The notes below the pieces were generated by a model. That model saw only the letters and a list, made by a program, of their open reading frames with translations, did not search any database and was not told the origin of the DNA. From Alphaproteobacteria bacterium (GTDB taxonomy: Bacteria > Pseudomonadota > Alphaproteobacteria > Rhodobacterales > Rhodobacteraceae): a stretch of 42,026 nt of DNA. The stretch spans positions 1-42,026 of the forward strand of contig JAUIIJ010000036.1 of NCBI GenBank assembly GCA_030431825.1, given 5' to 3'. The position numbers were made by a program, and so were the translations under genes. This document shows, in pieces, positions 8,234 through 18,091 of this stretch (position 1 is the stretch's first letter; every line of letters begins with the position of its first letter).

Positions 8234-9022
8234 ATGAGCTTTTCGCTGGCCACATGGAACATCAACTCGGTTCGGCTGCGCGAACCCATCGTGCTCAGGC
8301 TGTTGCAGGAAGAGGCGCCGGATGTGCTGTGTCTGCAGGAATGCAAATCGCCGGTGGACAAGATCCCGACCGAGGGGTTCGCCGCACTCGGGTACACTCA
8401 CATGATTGCGCGCGGGCAAAAGGGGTATAACGGCGTCGCGATCCTCTCTCGCCTGCCGCTGCGCGAGGTCGGAGACAGGGATTTTGCCGGTCTTGGCCAT
8501 GCGCGCCACATTGCCGCACAGTTGGAAAACGGCGTGACGATCCACAACTTCTATGTGCCGGCGGGTGGCGATGTGCCGGATCGCGAACAGAACGAGAAAT
8601 TCGGCCAGAAACTCGACTACCTGACCGAAATGCGCGACTGGTTCCATTCGGAAAAGCCGGCGAAATCCATTCTCGTCGGCGATCTGAATATCGCGCCGCG
8701 CGAGGATGACGTCTGGAGCCACAAAAAGTTGCTGAAGGTGGTCAGCCACACGCCGATCGAAGTCGAACATCTGGCGCAGACGCAGGACGCGGGCGGATGG
8801 GTGGATATCACGCGTCAGGACATCCCGGACGGGCAATTGTATAGCTGGTGGTCATACCGCGCGCGTGACTGGTCCGCGGCAGACAAGGGACGACGTCTCG
8901 ACCATGTGTGGGCGACGCCGGACATTTCATCGGCAGGACACTCAAGCCGCATCCTGCGCGACGCGCGCGGTTGGGAAAAGCCAAGCGATCACGCGCCGGT
9001 CTTTGCCAGGTTCGACCTTTAG
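8234..9022 (+). CDS. xthA: Exodeoxyribonuclease III (AP endonuclease family 2)
   Basis: 262 residues of the exonuclease III / EEP fold, which cuts DNA at abasic sites and removes 3'-blocking groups in base-excision repair. Motifs in order: WNINSVR at the N-terminus, LQECK with the metal-binding Glu, the Tyr region NFYVPAGGD, GDLNIAPREDD (catalytic Asp and Asn), LDHVWAT, and the C-terminal SDHAPV with the catalytic His. The length is normal. I chose the ATG at 8234 because upstream in-frame sequence overlaps the sRNA terminator and has no family similarity. The ribosome binding site is weak, and an 18-bp palindrome sits just upstream. Confidence 0.93.
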   Translation: MSFSLATWNINSVRLREPIVLRLLQEEAPDVLCLQECKSPVDKIPTEGFAALGYTHMIARGQKGYNGVAILSRLPLREVGDRDFAGLGHARHIAAQLENGVTIHNFYVPAGGDVPDREQNEKFGQKLDYLTEMRDWFHSEKPAKSILVGDLNIAPREDDVWSHKKLLKVVSHTPIEVEHLAQTQDAGGWVDITRQDIPDGQLYSWWSYRARDWSAADKGRRLDHVWATPDISSAGHSSRILRDARGWEKPSDHAPVFARFDL

Positions 9023-9104
9023 CTATGTGACATTTTACAACTGTCCCCTTGGTTTCCGGGGCAGCAGATTTCATATAGGGGCCAAGCTCCAAGGAGATTA
9101 CGAC

Positions 9105-10019
9105 ATGCTCGAACTATCGACCGGCGCCGAGGCGCCAGCGGACCTGATCAAGGACACCACCGAGGCCAGCTTTATGGCGGATGTGGTCGAAACATCGCAA
9201 ACCATCCCTGTTATCGTCGATTTCTGGGCGCCGTGGTGCGGCCCGTGCAAGACGCTTGGGCCGATGCTGGAAAAGGCGGTGATCGCGGCCAAGGGTGCGG
9301 TCAGGATGGTCAAGGTAAATGTCGACGAAGCCCAGATGATCGCGGGCCAGTTGCAGATTCAGTCGATCCCGACAGTATACGCGTTCTTCAAAGGTCAGCC
9401 GATCGACGGCTTTCAGGGCGCGCAGCCCGAGTCCGAGATCAAGGCTTTCGTCGACCGGGTGGTGTCGGCGGGCGGCGGCGAGTCACCGGGCGAGACGCTG
9501 AGCGCGGCGGTCGAGGCCGCCGAGGAAATGCTCGCCGATGGTGCCGCGGTTGACGCGGCCCAGACATTTGCCGCCATCCTCGCCGAAGACCCGAACAATG
9601 CGGGCGCTTATGGCGGGATGGTGCGTGCGCATATCGCGATGGGCGATATCGACCAGGCCGAGGCGATCCTGAACGGTGCGCCCGCCGAAATCTCCAGCAG
9701 CGCCGAGCTTGAGGCCGCCCACGCCCAGATAGAACTGGCGCGGCAGGCGGCGGATGCGGGTCCGATCTCGGATCTGACCGCCGCGGTGGAGGCCGATCCC
9801 GAGAATTTGCAGGCCCGTTTTGATCTCGCGCTCGCGCTTCACGCCAGCGGTGATGTTCAGCAGGCCGTCGATTTGCTGCTCGAGATTTTCCGCAAGGATC
9901 GCGAGTGGAACGACGGGGCCGCCAAGGCGCAGCTCTTTACCATTTTCGATGCGCTCAAGCCCAACGATCCGGTGGTTCTGAACGGACGGCGCAAACTCAG
10001 CTCGATGATATTTGCCTAA
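9105..10019 (+). CDS. cnoX: Thioredoxin-TPR co-chaperone (CnoX/YbbN type)
   Basis: 304 residues with an N-terminal thioredoxin domain (about 15-120) followed by a TPR-like helical region. The active site is WCGPC (C45, C48), so a redox-active disulfide is expected, unlike E. coli YbbN, which lacks the first cysteine. The cis-proline loop SIPTVYAF is present. In the family these proteins protect unfolded, oxidation-prone clients and hand them to GroEL and DnaK. AAGGAG lies 8 bases before the ATG. The gene is followed at 27 bases by a Lon N-domain protein and then a Trm112-like protein, probably one transcript concerned with protein quality. Confidence 0.85.
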   Translation: MLELSTGAEAPADLIKDTTEASFMADVVETSQTIPVIVDFWAPWCGPCKTLGPMLEKAVIAAKGAVRMVKVNVDEAQMIAGQLQIQSIPTVYAFFKGQPIDGFQGAQPESEIKAFVDRVVSAGGGESPGETLSAAVEAAEEMLADGAAVDAAQTFAAILAEDPNNAGAYGGMVRAHIAMGDIDQAEAILNGAPAEISSSAELEAAHAQIELARQAADAGPISDLTAAVEADPENLQARFDLALALHASGDVQQAVDLLLEIFRKDREWNDGAAKAQLFTIFDALKPNDPVVLNGRRKLSSMIFA

Positions 10020-10046
10020 AGCCGCAACAAGGCTACACTCATCTGC

Positions 10047-10691
10047 ATGTTGAAATCCGCAGATCTGCCGGACACCATCGCCGTGTTCCCGCTTCCCGGG
10101 GCGCTTTTGTTGCCCCGGTCGCGGCTGCCCCTGCATATTTTCGAGCCGCGCTATCTGCAAATGCTCGAGGATACTCTGAAAACACCGCAGCGCCTGATCG
10201 GCATGGTGCAGCCCAACCCGTTCCCCGGATCGGAAAACGCGGTGCATCGCATCGGTTGCGCCGGGAGGGTGACCCAGTTCTCGGAAACGGAGGATGGTCG
10301 GTACATGATCACGCTAACCGGAATTTCGCGTTTTCGAACCCGGCACGAGAGTGACAGCTTCTGTCCCTATCGCCGGTTCGAGATTGACTGGGAAGGGTTC
10401 GATCGTGATCTCGGACCGACCGAGACGGATGGCGGGTTCGATCGCGGCCGGTTTCTCGGTCTGCTCGACCGGTATTTTTCGACGCAACAGCTGTCGACCG
10501 ATTGGGATACGATCAAGGAGGCCGACGATGAGTTGCTGATCAACTCGTTATCGATGTTGCTGAATTTTTCGCCGGAAGAAAAGCAGGCGCTGCTTGAGGC
10601 GCCGAGCCTGGAAACCCGTCGTGAAACTTTGATCACATTGATCGAATATGCCCTGCGCGGCGGCGGCGAACATGAGGAACCGTTGCAATGA
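10047..10691 (+). CDS. LON peptidase N-terminal domain protein
   Basis: 214 residues made only of the Lon substrate-binding (PUA-like) domain. The hallmark start is [20 protein letters not shown], then [10 protein letters not shown], and there is no AAA+ or protease domain. Free-standing Lon N-domain proteins are widespread in alphaproteobacteria, but their role is not settled; binding of damaged or unfolded protein is the usual suggestion. Its stop overlaps the start of the next gene by 4 bases (ATGA), so the two are translationally coupled. Confidence 0.9.
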   Translation: MLKSADLPDTIAVFPLPGALLLPRSRLPLHIFEPRYLQMLEDTLKTPQRLIGMVQPNPFPGSENAVHRIGCAGRVTQFSETEDGRYMITLTGISRFRTRHESDSFCPYRRFEIDWEGFDRDLGPTETDGGFDRGRFLGLLDRYFSTQQLSTDWDTIKEADDELLINSLSMLLNFSPEEKQALLEAPSLETRRETLITLIEYALRGGGEHEEPLQ

Positions 10692-10873
10692 CAGATACTG
10701 AAACCGGGTTTGACCGACGCATGCTCGAAGCGTTGACTTGCCCGCAGACCCAGACGACCCTGCGTTATGACGCGGAAAAGCAGGAGTTGATATCGAAATC
10801 CGCCGGGCTCGCCTTTCCGATCCGCAACGGCATTCCGATCATGTTGGTTGACGAGGCGCGCACGCTGGACTGA
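10688..10873 (+). CDS. Trm112-family protein (YcaR-like)
   Basis: 61 residues. The family signature is [17 protein letters not shown] followed by [20 protein letters not shown]. Only one cysteine of the zinc knuckle seen in eukaryotic Trm112 is kept, as is common for bacterial YcaR-type members. In eukaryotes Trm112 activates methyltransferases; the bacterial role is not established. It overlaps the stop codon of the Lon N-domain gene. Confidence 0.9.
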   Translation: MTDTETGFDRRMLEALTCPQTQTTLRYDAEKQELISKSAGLAFPIRNGIPIMLVDEARTLD

Positions 10874-10940
10874 TCGGCGGCCTTAACCGGGTCTTAGAAC
10901 TCCTCTGGCTAGGCTGTCCGCGCAGCATAGGGGACGCCAG

Positions 10941-11138
10941 ATGACGATGACTTACCAACCTGTGAAAGAACTGGATGACATTCGTGCAGAGCTTGCGCGC
11001 CTGAAAGCGCGTGAAAAGTCGCTGCGCGCGATATTAATGGCGCGAGCGGGCGCTTACGGTATCGGGGACGACGTCACTGAACGTCAATTGCGCGATGCGT
11101 TCCGGCAATCGGGGCTGTTTGCACGCAGGGCATCCTGA
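10941..11138 (+). CDS. Small conserved-type protein of unknown function
   Basis: 65 residues, highly charged, with a probable coiled coil (ELDDIRAELARLKAREKSLR) and a basic C-terminus. It is cytoplasmic, with no cysteines. A GGGGAC stretch precedes the ATG closely. It lies 67 bases after the Trm112 gene and ends 12 bases before the stop of the convergent UbiH-type gene. I do not recognise a family; composition and position make it a likely real gene. Confidence 0.55.
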   Translation: MTMTYQPVKELDDIRAELARLKAREKSLRAILMARAGAYGIGDDVTERQLRDAFRQSGLFARRAS

Positions 11139-11150
11139 CCGGAAACTAGA

Positions 11151-12377
11151 TCAGATCGGTTTGCCCTGCATGAGTCGGGGCAGGTCGCCGGTCAGGCCCG
11201 CCGCCTCGCGGATAAGGCCGCGCCGCAGACCGGGCACTGCGTTGACCAGCCCCATGCCAAGATCTCGGCCAACCCGCAGCAGGGCATTGTCGTTCGAGAA
11301 CAGCCGATTGAACGCGTCGGTCGCAAGTGCGAGCGTCGTGGCATCAAATCGCCGCCACTGCTGGTATCGTTCAAGAACCGTCGACGCACCGATATCTTCG
11401 CCGCGCCGTGCCGCCAGCGTCAGCGTCTCGGCCAGCGCCCCCACATCGCGCAGACCCGCATTCAGGCCCTGTCCGGCGATGGGGTGCACCCCATGCGCGG
11501 CATCCCCGATCAGGGCAAGGCGCGCATCGACGAAACGGTTTGCGAGGGTCAGGTTCAGCGGATAGGTAAAGCGCCCGCCGGCCAGCGAAATCTCACCGAG
11601 AAAGTCGCCAAAGCGCGGCCGAAGCGCCGCGAGATAGCCCTCGTCATCCAGGGCGTTGATCCGTCGTGCCTGATCCGTGCTTTCGCTCCAGACAATCGAA
11701 CAGCGGTTCCCGGTGAGCGGCAGGATGGCCAGCGGTCCGGGCGGCATGAAAAACTGGTGGGCGATGCCATTATGGGGCTTTTCATGGGCAATCGCGCAGA
11801 CCAGCGCGGTCTGCCCGTACTCCCAGCCGGTGCGCCTGATCCCGGCCCGTGCGGCGGTGCCGCTGTTGCGGCCATCCGACCCGACCAGAACCCGCCCGCA
11901 GACCCGGCGGCCATCGTCAAGCGTGACCGACACGCGTGCGATATCGGCTTCCTGTGCCACCGCGCGGCGGCCGTTGATCTGCGTGATCTCCGGCGTCGCA
12001 TCCATCGCCGCCTGAAACGCCGCGCGCAGATGGCGGTCTTCGACCATGTAGCCCATCGGGCCTTCTTCGATCTCGGCATGGTCGAAATGCATGAAGAACG
12101 GCGAAGGACCATGCCCCGCATGGCCATCCGTGACCTTGATTTCCAGCATCGGCTGGGCGTCTGCGGCGACCCGGTCCCAGATATCTATCCCCTGCAACAG
12201 ACGTTGCGAGGTCAGTGCCAGCGCATAGCTGCGCCCGTCAAATTCCGCATCCGTCCGGATTTCGGCCGGCAAGGCGTCGATGATCGTGACGGTCTGGCCG
12301 GTGCGCGCCAGCGCCAGCGCCAGCGCCGGCCCGTTCAGACCGCCGCCCACGATGATGATATCGGTGTCCATATCCAT
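11151..12377 (-). CDS. UbiH/UbiF/Coq6-family FAD monooxygenase
   Basis: 408 residues of the aromatic hydroxylase family that adds ring hydroxyls in ubiquinone synthesis. The N-terminal FAD-binding motif is DIIIVGGGLNGPALALALAR. The central DG motif VLVGSDGRNS and the second FAD motif LALIGDAAHGVHPIAGQGLN are all present. Which ring position it modifies cannot be told. I chose the ATG at 12377 (MDMDTDII), which puts the FAD motif close to the N-terminus; an ATG at 12413 is an alternative. The frame stays open far upstream, but there it is antisense to the amidase gene. It is divergent from the amidase and convergent with the small gene at 10941. Confidence 0.9.
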   Translation of the reverse strand: MDMDTDIIIVGGGLNGPALALALARTGQTVTIIDALPAEIRTDAEFDGRSYALALTSQRLLQGIDIWDRVAADAQPMLEIKVTDGHAGHGPSPFFMHFDHAEIEEGPMGYMVEDRHLRAAFQAAMDATPEITQINGRRAVAQEADIARVSVTLDDGRRVCGRVLVGSDGRNSGTAARAGIRRTGWEYGQTALVCAIAHEKPHNGIAHQFFMPPGPLAILPLTGNRCSIVWSESTDQARRINALDDEGYLAALRPRFGDFLGEISLAGGRFTYPLNLTLANRFVDARLALIGDAAHGVHPIAGQGLNAGLRDVGALAETLTLAARRGEDIGASTVLERYQQWRRFDATTLALATDAFNRLFSNDNALLRVGRDLGMGLVNAVPGLRRGLIREAAGLTGDLPRLMQGKPI

Positions 12378-12461
12378 GATGCGCAATATGACCTTGCGAA
12401 CGGGATTGTCCATGCGCGGTGCTGTCGCTAGGGTCGCCGGGGCAATCTTGGAGAGCGCGAC

Positions 12462-13790
12462 ATGCAGGACTGGTTGACACAAAGTGCGGGCGATTTGGGG
12501 CGTGGCATTGCCGCAGGCGACGTCGATCCCGTGATGCTGGCGCAGACCTACCTCGATGCCATCGATGCGCATCCGCTGCGCGACCGGATTTTCGCGCGTG
12601 TGACGCGTGATCGCGCCTTGTCCGAGGCCCGCGCGGCGCGGGACCGGGCCGAGGCCGGACGTCGCCTGTCGCCGCTGGACGGGGTGCCGATCAGCTGGAA
12701 AGACCTGTTTGACAGTGCCGGCACGGCGACCGAGTCGGGCTCTGCGCTGTTGAAAGACCGGGTGCCGACGGCCGATTGCGACGTGCTGCGCAACGCCACC
12801 GCGATGGGAACGGTCTGTCTGGGCAAGACCCACATGAGCGAACTGGCCTTTTCCGGTCTCGGTTACAACCCGGTGACGGCGACGCCGCCTTGCGTAAATG
12901 ACGACGACGCGGTTCCGGGCGGCTCGTCCTCGGGTGCCGGGGCGTCGGTCGCGTTTGGCCTGTCGGCAATCGGCATCGGCTCTGATACCGGCGGCTCGGT
13001 GCGGATTCCTGCTGCGTGGAATGACCTCGTGGGGCTGAAAACCACGTCGGGACGCGTCAGCCTGTCGGGGGTTGTGCCCTTGTGTCTCGAGTTCGACACG
13101 GTCGGCCCGCTCTGCCGCACGGTCGAGGATGCGGCGCTGATGCTTGCGGCTTTGGAAGCGGGGCCGGCGGCGGATCTGCGGGGCGCGTCGCTCGCCGGGC
13201 GGCGGTTTGGCCTGCTTCAGACCGTGGCGCTGGATGATCTGCGCGATGCGCCCCGTGCCGCCTATGACGATGCCGTCAACCGCCTGAGCCGGGCGGGCGC
13301 CGAGGTCGAGCCGGTTTGCGTGCCCGAACTCACCGACGCCATGGGGCTGAGCGGTGTGCTTTATACCGCTGAAGCCTATGGGCTCTGGCGGGATGTGATC
13401 GAGGCAAATCCGGATCTGATGTATGATCAAATCCGCGACCGGTTCAGGGCCGGCGCGAATTTTTCGGGTCCGGATTATGTTGCCGCATGGGCCAGGCTGC
13501 GTGAAGCACGCGCCGCGTGGCATGCGCGGACCGCGGGCTATGATGCCATTCTTTGCCCGACAGCGCCGATCCTGCCGCCAAATCTGGACCGTCTGCTGTC
13601 TGACGCCGAATATTACGTTACCGAGAACCTGCTGAGCCTGCGCAACACGCGGATCGGAAATCTGATGGGGCTCTGTGCGCTGACCCTGCCGACCGCGACG
13701 CCAAGCTGCGGCATTTCGCTGATGGGTGCGCCGAACGGAGAAGAGGCGCTCTTGCGGCTGGGTGCGGCGGCCGAGGCGGCGTTGGCCTGA
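12462..13790 (+). CDS. Amidase-signature family hydrolase
   Basis: 442 residues of the amidase signature family, with the Ser-cisSer-Lys triad visible: K80 in ISWKDLFD, the GGSSSGAG loop (153-160) with the cis-serine, and nucleophile S179 in GSDTGGSVRIPA. These enzymes hydrolyse amides; GatA is a relative, but no gatB or gatC is nearby, so a stand-alone amidase of unknown substrate is more likely. GGAG lies shortly before the ATG. It is first in a same-direction run amidase, aminotransferase, ftsK, metalloprotease, lolA. Confidence 0.88.
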   Translation: MQDWLTQSAGDLGRGIAAGDVDPVMLAQTYLDAIDAHPLRDRIFARVTRDRALSEARAARDRAEAGRRLSPLDGVPISWKDLFDSAGTATESGSALLKDRVPTADCDVLRNATAMGTVCLGKTHMSELAFSGLGYNPVTATPPCVNDDDAVPGGSSSGAGASVAFGLSAIGIGSDTGGSVRIPAAWNDLVGLKTTSGRVSLSGVVPLCLEFDTVGPLCRTVEDAALMLAALEAGPAADLRGASLAGRRFGLLQTVALDDLRDAPRAAYDDAVNRLSRAGAEVEPVCVPELTDAMGLSGVLYTAEAYGLWRDVIEANPDLMYDQIRDRFRAGANFSGPDYVAAWARLREARAAWHARTAGYDAILCPTAPILPPNLDRLLSDAEYYVTENLLSLRNTRIGNLMGLCALTLPTATPSCGISLMGAPNGEEALLRLGAAAEAALA

Positions 13791-13896
13791 AAGCCACAAA
13801 TCCGGTTTCCGGGTACCCTTTGTCTGGACGGAACGGCGCCGCGTCTGTAATCTGTTGCCCAACGGGACGCCAATGATCCCGACCTGAGGCAACAAC

Positions 13897-15078
13897 ATGA
13901 ATTTTCCCGAGCGGTTTTCGAACCTACCGGAATATGCATTTCCGCGTCTGCGCGCGTTACTGGACGTTCATGCGCCCGGTGGCGACGTCGTTCACATGAC
14001 GATAGGGGAGCCGAAACACCCGTTTCCGCAATGGGTTACGGATGTCATCGTCGAGAATGCCGCCGGTTTTAACTCTTATCCCGCGAATGACGGGGATGAG
14101 GCGCTGCGGGGTGCGATCGCCGACTGGATCACCCGCCGCTATGGTGTGACGATCGCAGCCGACCGGCAGGTGATGGCCCTGAACGGCACCCGGGAAGGGC
14201 TTTACAACGCGGCGATGGCACTTTGCCCCGAGCGCAAAAACGGCCAGAAGCCGGCGATCCTGACGCCGAACCCGTTCTATCAGGTCTACATGGTCGCGGC
14301 GATTTCGGTCGGGGCGGACCCCGTTTTCGTGCCGGCGACCGCAGCGACCGGACATTTGCCGGATTATGCCGCGGTCGGCCCCGACGTGTTGAACCGAACG
14401 GCCATCGTCTATGTCTGTTCGCCGGCCAACCCGCAGGGCGCGGTTGCCAGCCGGGATTATTGGGCGAACCTCATATCGCTCGCCGAGCAGTACGACTTCC
14501 GTATTTTTGCGGATGAATGTTACTCCGAGATCTACCGTGATACGCCGCCGTCCGGCGCCTTGCAGGTCGCGCATGAAATGGGCGCGGACCCCGAGCGGGT
14601 TACGATCTTCCATTCCCTGTCCAAACGGTCCAACCTGCCCGGCCTTCGTTCGGGTTTCGTGGCGGGCGGCCCCGAGAGCATCGCACAGATCAAGCTGCTG
14701 CGCAGCTATGCGGGGGCGCCGCTGCCCGGTCCGTTGCAAGCCGCCGCCGCTGCCGCCTGGGCGGACGAGGCGCATGTGGTCGAAAACCGGGCGCTTTATC
14801 AGGAGAAGTTCGCGGTTGCCGATGACGTCCTTGGTGGCGTTCAGGGCTACGCGCCGCCCGAGGCAGGGTTTTTCCTCTGGTTGCCTGTCGAGAATGGCGA
14901 AGCTGCGGCGCTGAAGCTCTGGAAGGAGACCGGGGTGCGCGTGCTTCCAGGGGCGTATCTTGCGCAGGGAAAACCCGGGGACAATCCCGGTGAAGGTTAC
15001 ATCCGGGTCGCGATGGTGGCCCCAAAAGACGACACGCAGGGCGGGCTGATCAAGTTGCGCGACTGCTTGTACAGGTAG
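13897..15078 (+). CDS. Class I/II aminotransferase, DapC-like
   Basis: 393 residues, fold-type I PLP enzyme. Seen are the N-terminal GEPKHPFP, the [14 protein letters not shown] substrate region, the NPQGAVAS loop, the [11 protein letters not shown]-ring contact with D, and the PLP lysine K243 in SLSKRSN. Overall wording resembles succinyldiaminopimelate transaminases (DapC, lysine and peptidoglycan precursor synthesis), which would fit the ftsK neighbourhood, but another amino-acid specificity is possible. ftsK begins 13 bases after its stop, so co-transcription is likely. Confidence 0.85.
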   Translation: MNFPERFSNLPEYAFPRLRALLDVHAPGGDVVHMTIGEPKHPFPQWVTDVIVENAAGFNSYPANDGDEALRGAIADWITRRYGVTIAADRQVMALNGTREGLYNAAMALCPERKNGQKPAILTPNPFYQVYMVAAISVGADPVFVPATAATGHLPDYAAVGPDVLNRTAIVYVCSPANPQGAVASRDYWANLISLAEQYDFRIFADECYSEIYRDTPPSGALQVAHEMGADPERVTIFHSLSKRSNLPGLRSGFVAGGPESIAQIKLLRSYAGAPLPGPLQAAAAAAWADEAHVVENRALYQEKFAVADDVLGGVQGYAPPEAGFFLWLPVENGEAAALKLWKETGVRVLPGAYLAQGKPGDNPGEGYIRVAMVAPKDDTQGGLIKLRDCLYR

Positions 15079-15091
15079 ATCGAGGGTAGTT

Positions 15092-18013
15092 ATGGCATAT
15101 CACACACGCAGTCGGGATCCTTTGCTGGACAGCAACATGCAGGCAGCAATCGAAAAACGCGGCAAGGAATTGCTGGGGATTGTGCTGATCTGTCTGGGTC
15201 TCGCGGCTGCGGCGATGATTGCCTCTTACACGCCGGACGACCCCAACTGGATGGTGTCGACCGACGCGCCGGTTCAGAACTGGCTCGGATCCTTCGGCGC
15301 CTCGATCGCGGCGCCCCTGTTCATGATCGTCGGCTGGGGAAGCTGGGGAATTGCGCTGGTTTGCCTGGTCTGGGGCGTGCGCTTCGCCTTTCATTCGGGC
15401 GAGGAACGGGCCGTCAGCCGTGTGATCTTTGCGCCGATTGCGATTGCGCTGGCCTCGATCTACGCCGCGACGCTGGTACCGGGAGCGGAATGGCGGGCAA
15501 CCCACAGCTTCGGGCTGGGCGGATTGTTCGGCGATACGGTGATGGGGCTGCTGCTGACCTTGCTGCCCATCGGATCGCATCTGGCGCTCAAGCTGATGTC
15601 TTTCCTTACGGCAATCTGCATGGTGTCACTGGCGGCCTATGTGTTCGGGTTCACCCGCGCCGAGTTGGGACGGGGCCTGCGCCTGTCGCTCTATGGGCTG
15701 ATCATGGGCTATAGCTGGCTGCGCTCGGCGCTTGGGCGTGGTGCGGTATCCGCTGCCGGTGCGGCGCGGGAACGGGCCGCGCAGTTTGCAGAGCGCCGGA
15801 TCGCGCGCGCGGATGCCGACTATGATGACGACGATGCCTTTACCATCCGCCGGGTCGCCGATGATCCGGAACTCGATATGGTGGATGATTATGACGATGA
15901 CGAAGCGCCGGAAGAGCGAGGCGGCTTCCTGTCGCGCATGCCGTCGCTGATCCGCCGGGCCGATCCGATGCCGCAATCCGAACTGGTCGAGGCCCCGGAG
16001 GAAGTGGATGTCTATGGCGATATGCCCGGCGACGACCGTATCCGCGCCAAGATCGCTGATGCCGTCCGCTCGCGGCTGCGCCCCGGAGAGCCTAAACCCG
16101 ATCCGACGCGTCCGTTGACCAAGGGGCGGGGGCGTGGCCCGGATCCGCTGCTGCTGGATACGTCGCGCTCGACCGGTTTGCGCGCCGAGCCGCCGCTGAC
16201 GGCTGCTCAGGCGGAATTGCCGCCCGAACCCATGCTGCGCGCGCCTGCCGCGCGGGACATGTCCCGGCGCGAACCGGGGATGATCGATCCGGCGATGCTT
16301 GAGCCCGAGGACGCGGTGATCGAAGCCGATGAGCCGGAGGAAATCCTGCCACTGGCGGCGCCGCCGGAACCCGAACTTCCGACGATACCGGTCGCCGAAC
16401 CCCGCAAGGTCGTCCTGAATCCATTGCGCAAGGCCCCCGCGCCGTCGCGCCGGGCGCAGGCCGAAGCCCAGCCCGCGCTGGCCTTTGAGGAAAAGGGCGC
16501 GGAATTTGAAATACCGCCGCTCAACCTGCTGAGTGATCCGTCCACGATCAAGCGTCATCACCTGAGCGACGAGGCGCTCGAGGAAAACGCGCGGATGCTG
16601 GAAAACGTACTGGACGATTACGGCGTCAAAGGCGAGATCGTCAGCGTGCGCCCCGGTCCGGTGGTGACGATGTATGAGCTCGAGCCTGCGCCGGGTCTCA
16701 AGGCGAGCCGGGTGATTGGCCTCTCCGACGATATCGCGCGCTCGATGATGGCGCTGTCCGCGCGGGTCAGCACCGTTCCGGGGCGCTCGGTGATCGGGAT
16801 CGAACTGCCCAACGAAAATCGCGAGATGTGTGTCCTTCGCGAGGTTCTCGCCGCGCGCGACTTTGGCGACAGCAACATGCGCCTTCCGCTGGCTCTGGGC
16901 AAGGATATCGGCGGCGACCCGGTGGTCGCAAACCTTGCCAAGATGCCCCACCTGTTGATCGCGGGGACAACCGGTTCGGGCAAATCCGTCGCGATCAACA
17001 CCATGATCCTGAGCCTGTTGTACAAGCTGACACCGGAAGAGTGCCGCCTGATCATGATCGACCCGAAGATGCTGGAACTGTCGGTCTATGACGGTATTCC
17101 GCACCTGTTGTCGCCGGTTGTGACCGATCCGAAAAAGGCGGTTGTGGCGCTCAAATGGGTGGTGGGCGAGATGGAGGACCGCTATCGCAAGATGTCGAAG
17201 ATGGGCGTTCGCAACATCGAGGGCTATAATGGCCGGGTCCGCGACGCGCTGTCCAAGGGCGAAATGTTCAGCCGCACGGTCCAGACGGGCTTTGACGACG
17301 AAACCGGCGATCCGGTATTCGAGACCGAAGAGTTCGCGCCCGAGGCGATGCCGTTCATCGTCGTGATCGTCGACGAGATGGCGGATTTGATGATGGTCGC
17401 GGGCAAGGAGATCGAAGCCTGCATCCAGCGCCTGGCACAGATGGCGCGGGCCTCGGGCATTCACCTGATCATGGCAACGCAACGTCCCTCGGTGGACGTG
17501 ATCACCGGCACGATCAAGGCGAACTTTCCGACGCGCATCTCCTTTCAGGTCACGTCAAAGATCGACAGCCGCACGATCCTTGGCGAGATGGGGGCGGAGC
17601 AGCTGCTTGGCATGGGCGACATGCTTTATATGGCCGGGGGTGCCAAGATCACCCGTTGTCACGGGCCGTTCGTTTCCGATGAAGAGGTGGAAGAGGTTGT
17701 CAACCATCTCAAATCCTTTGGTCCGCCCAGCTATATGAGCGGCGTGGTCGAAGGGCCGGACGAAGAGAAAGAGAGCAATATCGACGCGGTTCTGGGTCTT
17801 GGGGGCAACACCAATGGCGAGGACGCGCTGTATGACAAGGCAGTGCAGGTGGTGATACAGGACCGCAAATGCTCGACCAGCTATATCCAGCGCAAACTGG
17901 CGATCGGTTACAACAAGGCGGCCCGCCTTGTAGAGCAGATGGAGGAAGAGGGGCTTGTGTCGCCGGCCAATCACGTTGGTAAACGCGAGATCCTCGTTCC
18001 CGAACAATCTTGA
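15092..18013 (+). CDS. ftsK: DNA translocase FtsK
   Basis: 973 residues. The N-terminus has about four to five membrane helices (roughly 27-46, 74-98, 108-129, 146-161 and 168-187) for septal anchoring. A long acidic and Pro-rich linker follows (about 225-480), then the alpha/beta RecA-like motor with Walker A GTTGSGKS (625-632) and Walker [11 protein letters not shown] (D761, E762). The C-terminal gamma winged helix ([20 protein letters not shown] region) reads KOPS sites and activates XerD. FtsK pumps chromosome termini through the closing septum. GAGGGTAG precedes the ATG. In the related gene order I know, lolA follows ftsK; here a metalloprotease gene intervenes. Confidence 0.96.
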   Translation: MAYHTRSRDPLLDSNMQAAIEKRGKELLGIVLICLGLAAAAMIASYTPDDPNWMVSTDAPVQNWLGSFGASIAAPLFMIVGWGSWGIALVCLVWGVRFAFHSGEERAVSRVIFAPIAIALASIYAATLVPGAEWRATHSFGLGGLFGDTVMGLLLTLLPIGSHLALKLMSFLTAICMVSLAAYVFGFTRAELGRGLRLSLYGLIMGYSWLRSALGRGAVSAAGAARERAAQFAERRIARADADYDDDDAFTIRRVADDPELDMVDDYDDDEAPEERGGFLSRMPSLIRRADPMPQSELVEAPEEVDVYGDMPGDDRIRAKIADAVRSRLRPGEPKPDPTRPLTKGRGRGPDPLLLDTSRSTGLRAEPPLTAAQAELPPEPMLRAPAARDMSRREPGMIDPAMLEPEDAVIEADEPEEILPLAAPPEPELPTIPVAEPRKVVLNPLRKAPAPSRRAQAEAQPALAFEEKGAEFEIPPLNLLSDPSTIKRHHLSDEALEENARMLENVLDDYGVKGEIVSVRPGPVVTMYELEPAPGLKASRVIGLSDDIARSMMALSARVSTVPGRSVIGIELPNENREMCVLREVLAARDFGDSNMRLPLALGKDIGGDPVVANLAKMPHLLIAGTTGSGKSVAINTMILSLLYKLTPEECRLIMIDPKMLELSVYDGIPHLLSPVVTDPKKAVVALKWVVGEMEDRYRKMSKMGVRNIEGYNGRVRDALSKGEMFSRTVQTGFDDETGDPVFETEEFAPEAMPFIVVIVDEMADLMMVAGKEIEACIQRLAQMARASGIHLIMATQRPSVDVITGTIKANFPTRISFQVTSKIDSRTILGEMGAEQLLGMGDMLYMAGGAKITRCHGPFVSDEEVEEVVNHLKSFGPPSYMSGVVEGPDEEKESNIDAVLGLGGNTNGEDALYDKAVQVVIQDRKCSTSYIQRKLAIGYNKAARLVEQMEEEGLVSPANHVGKREILVPEQS

Positions 18014-18091
18014 GGGGCGGGGTCTGGAAAGTCACGGGGTTCGGCGTTATGTGTCAGGTATTGTTTAGTGGTTATTGTGAGGGTTTGAACA

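Noticed and set aside
12378..13898. N-terminal extension of the UbiH-type gene by some 500 residues
   Set aside because: The extension is antisense to the amidase gene and the FAD motif must lie near the true N-terminus.
15626..17482. 618-residue minus-strand frame inside ftsK
   Set aside because: Mirror frame of ftsK without start signal or recognisable motifs.
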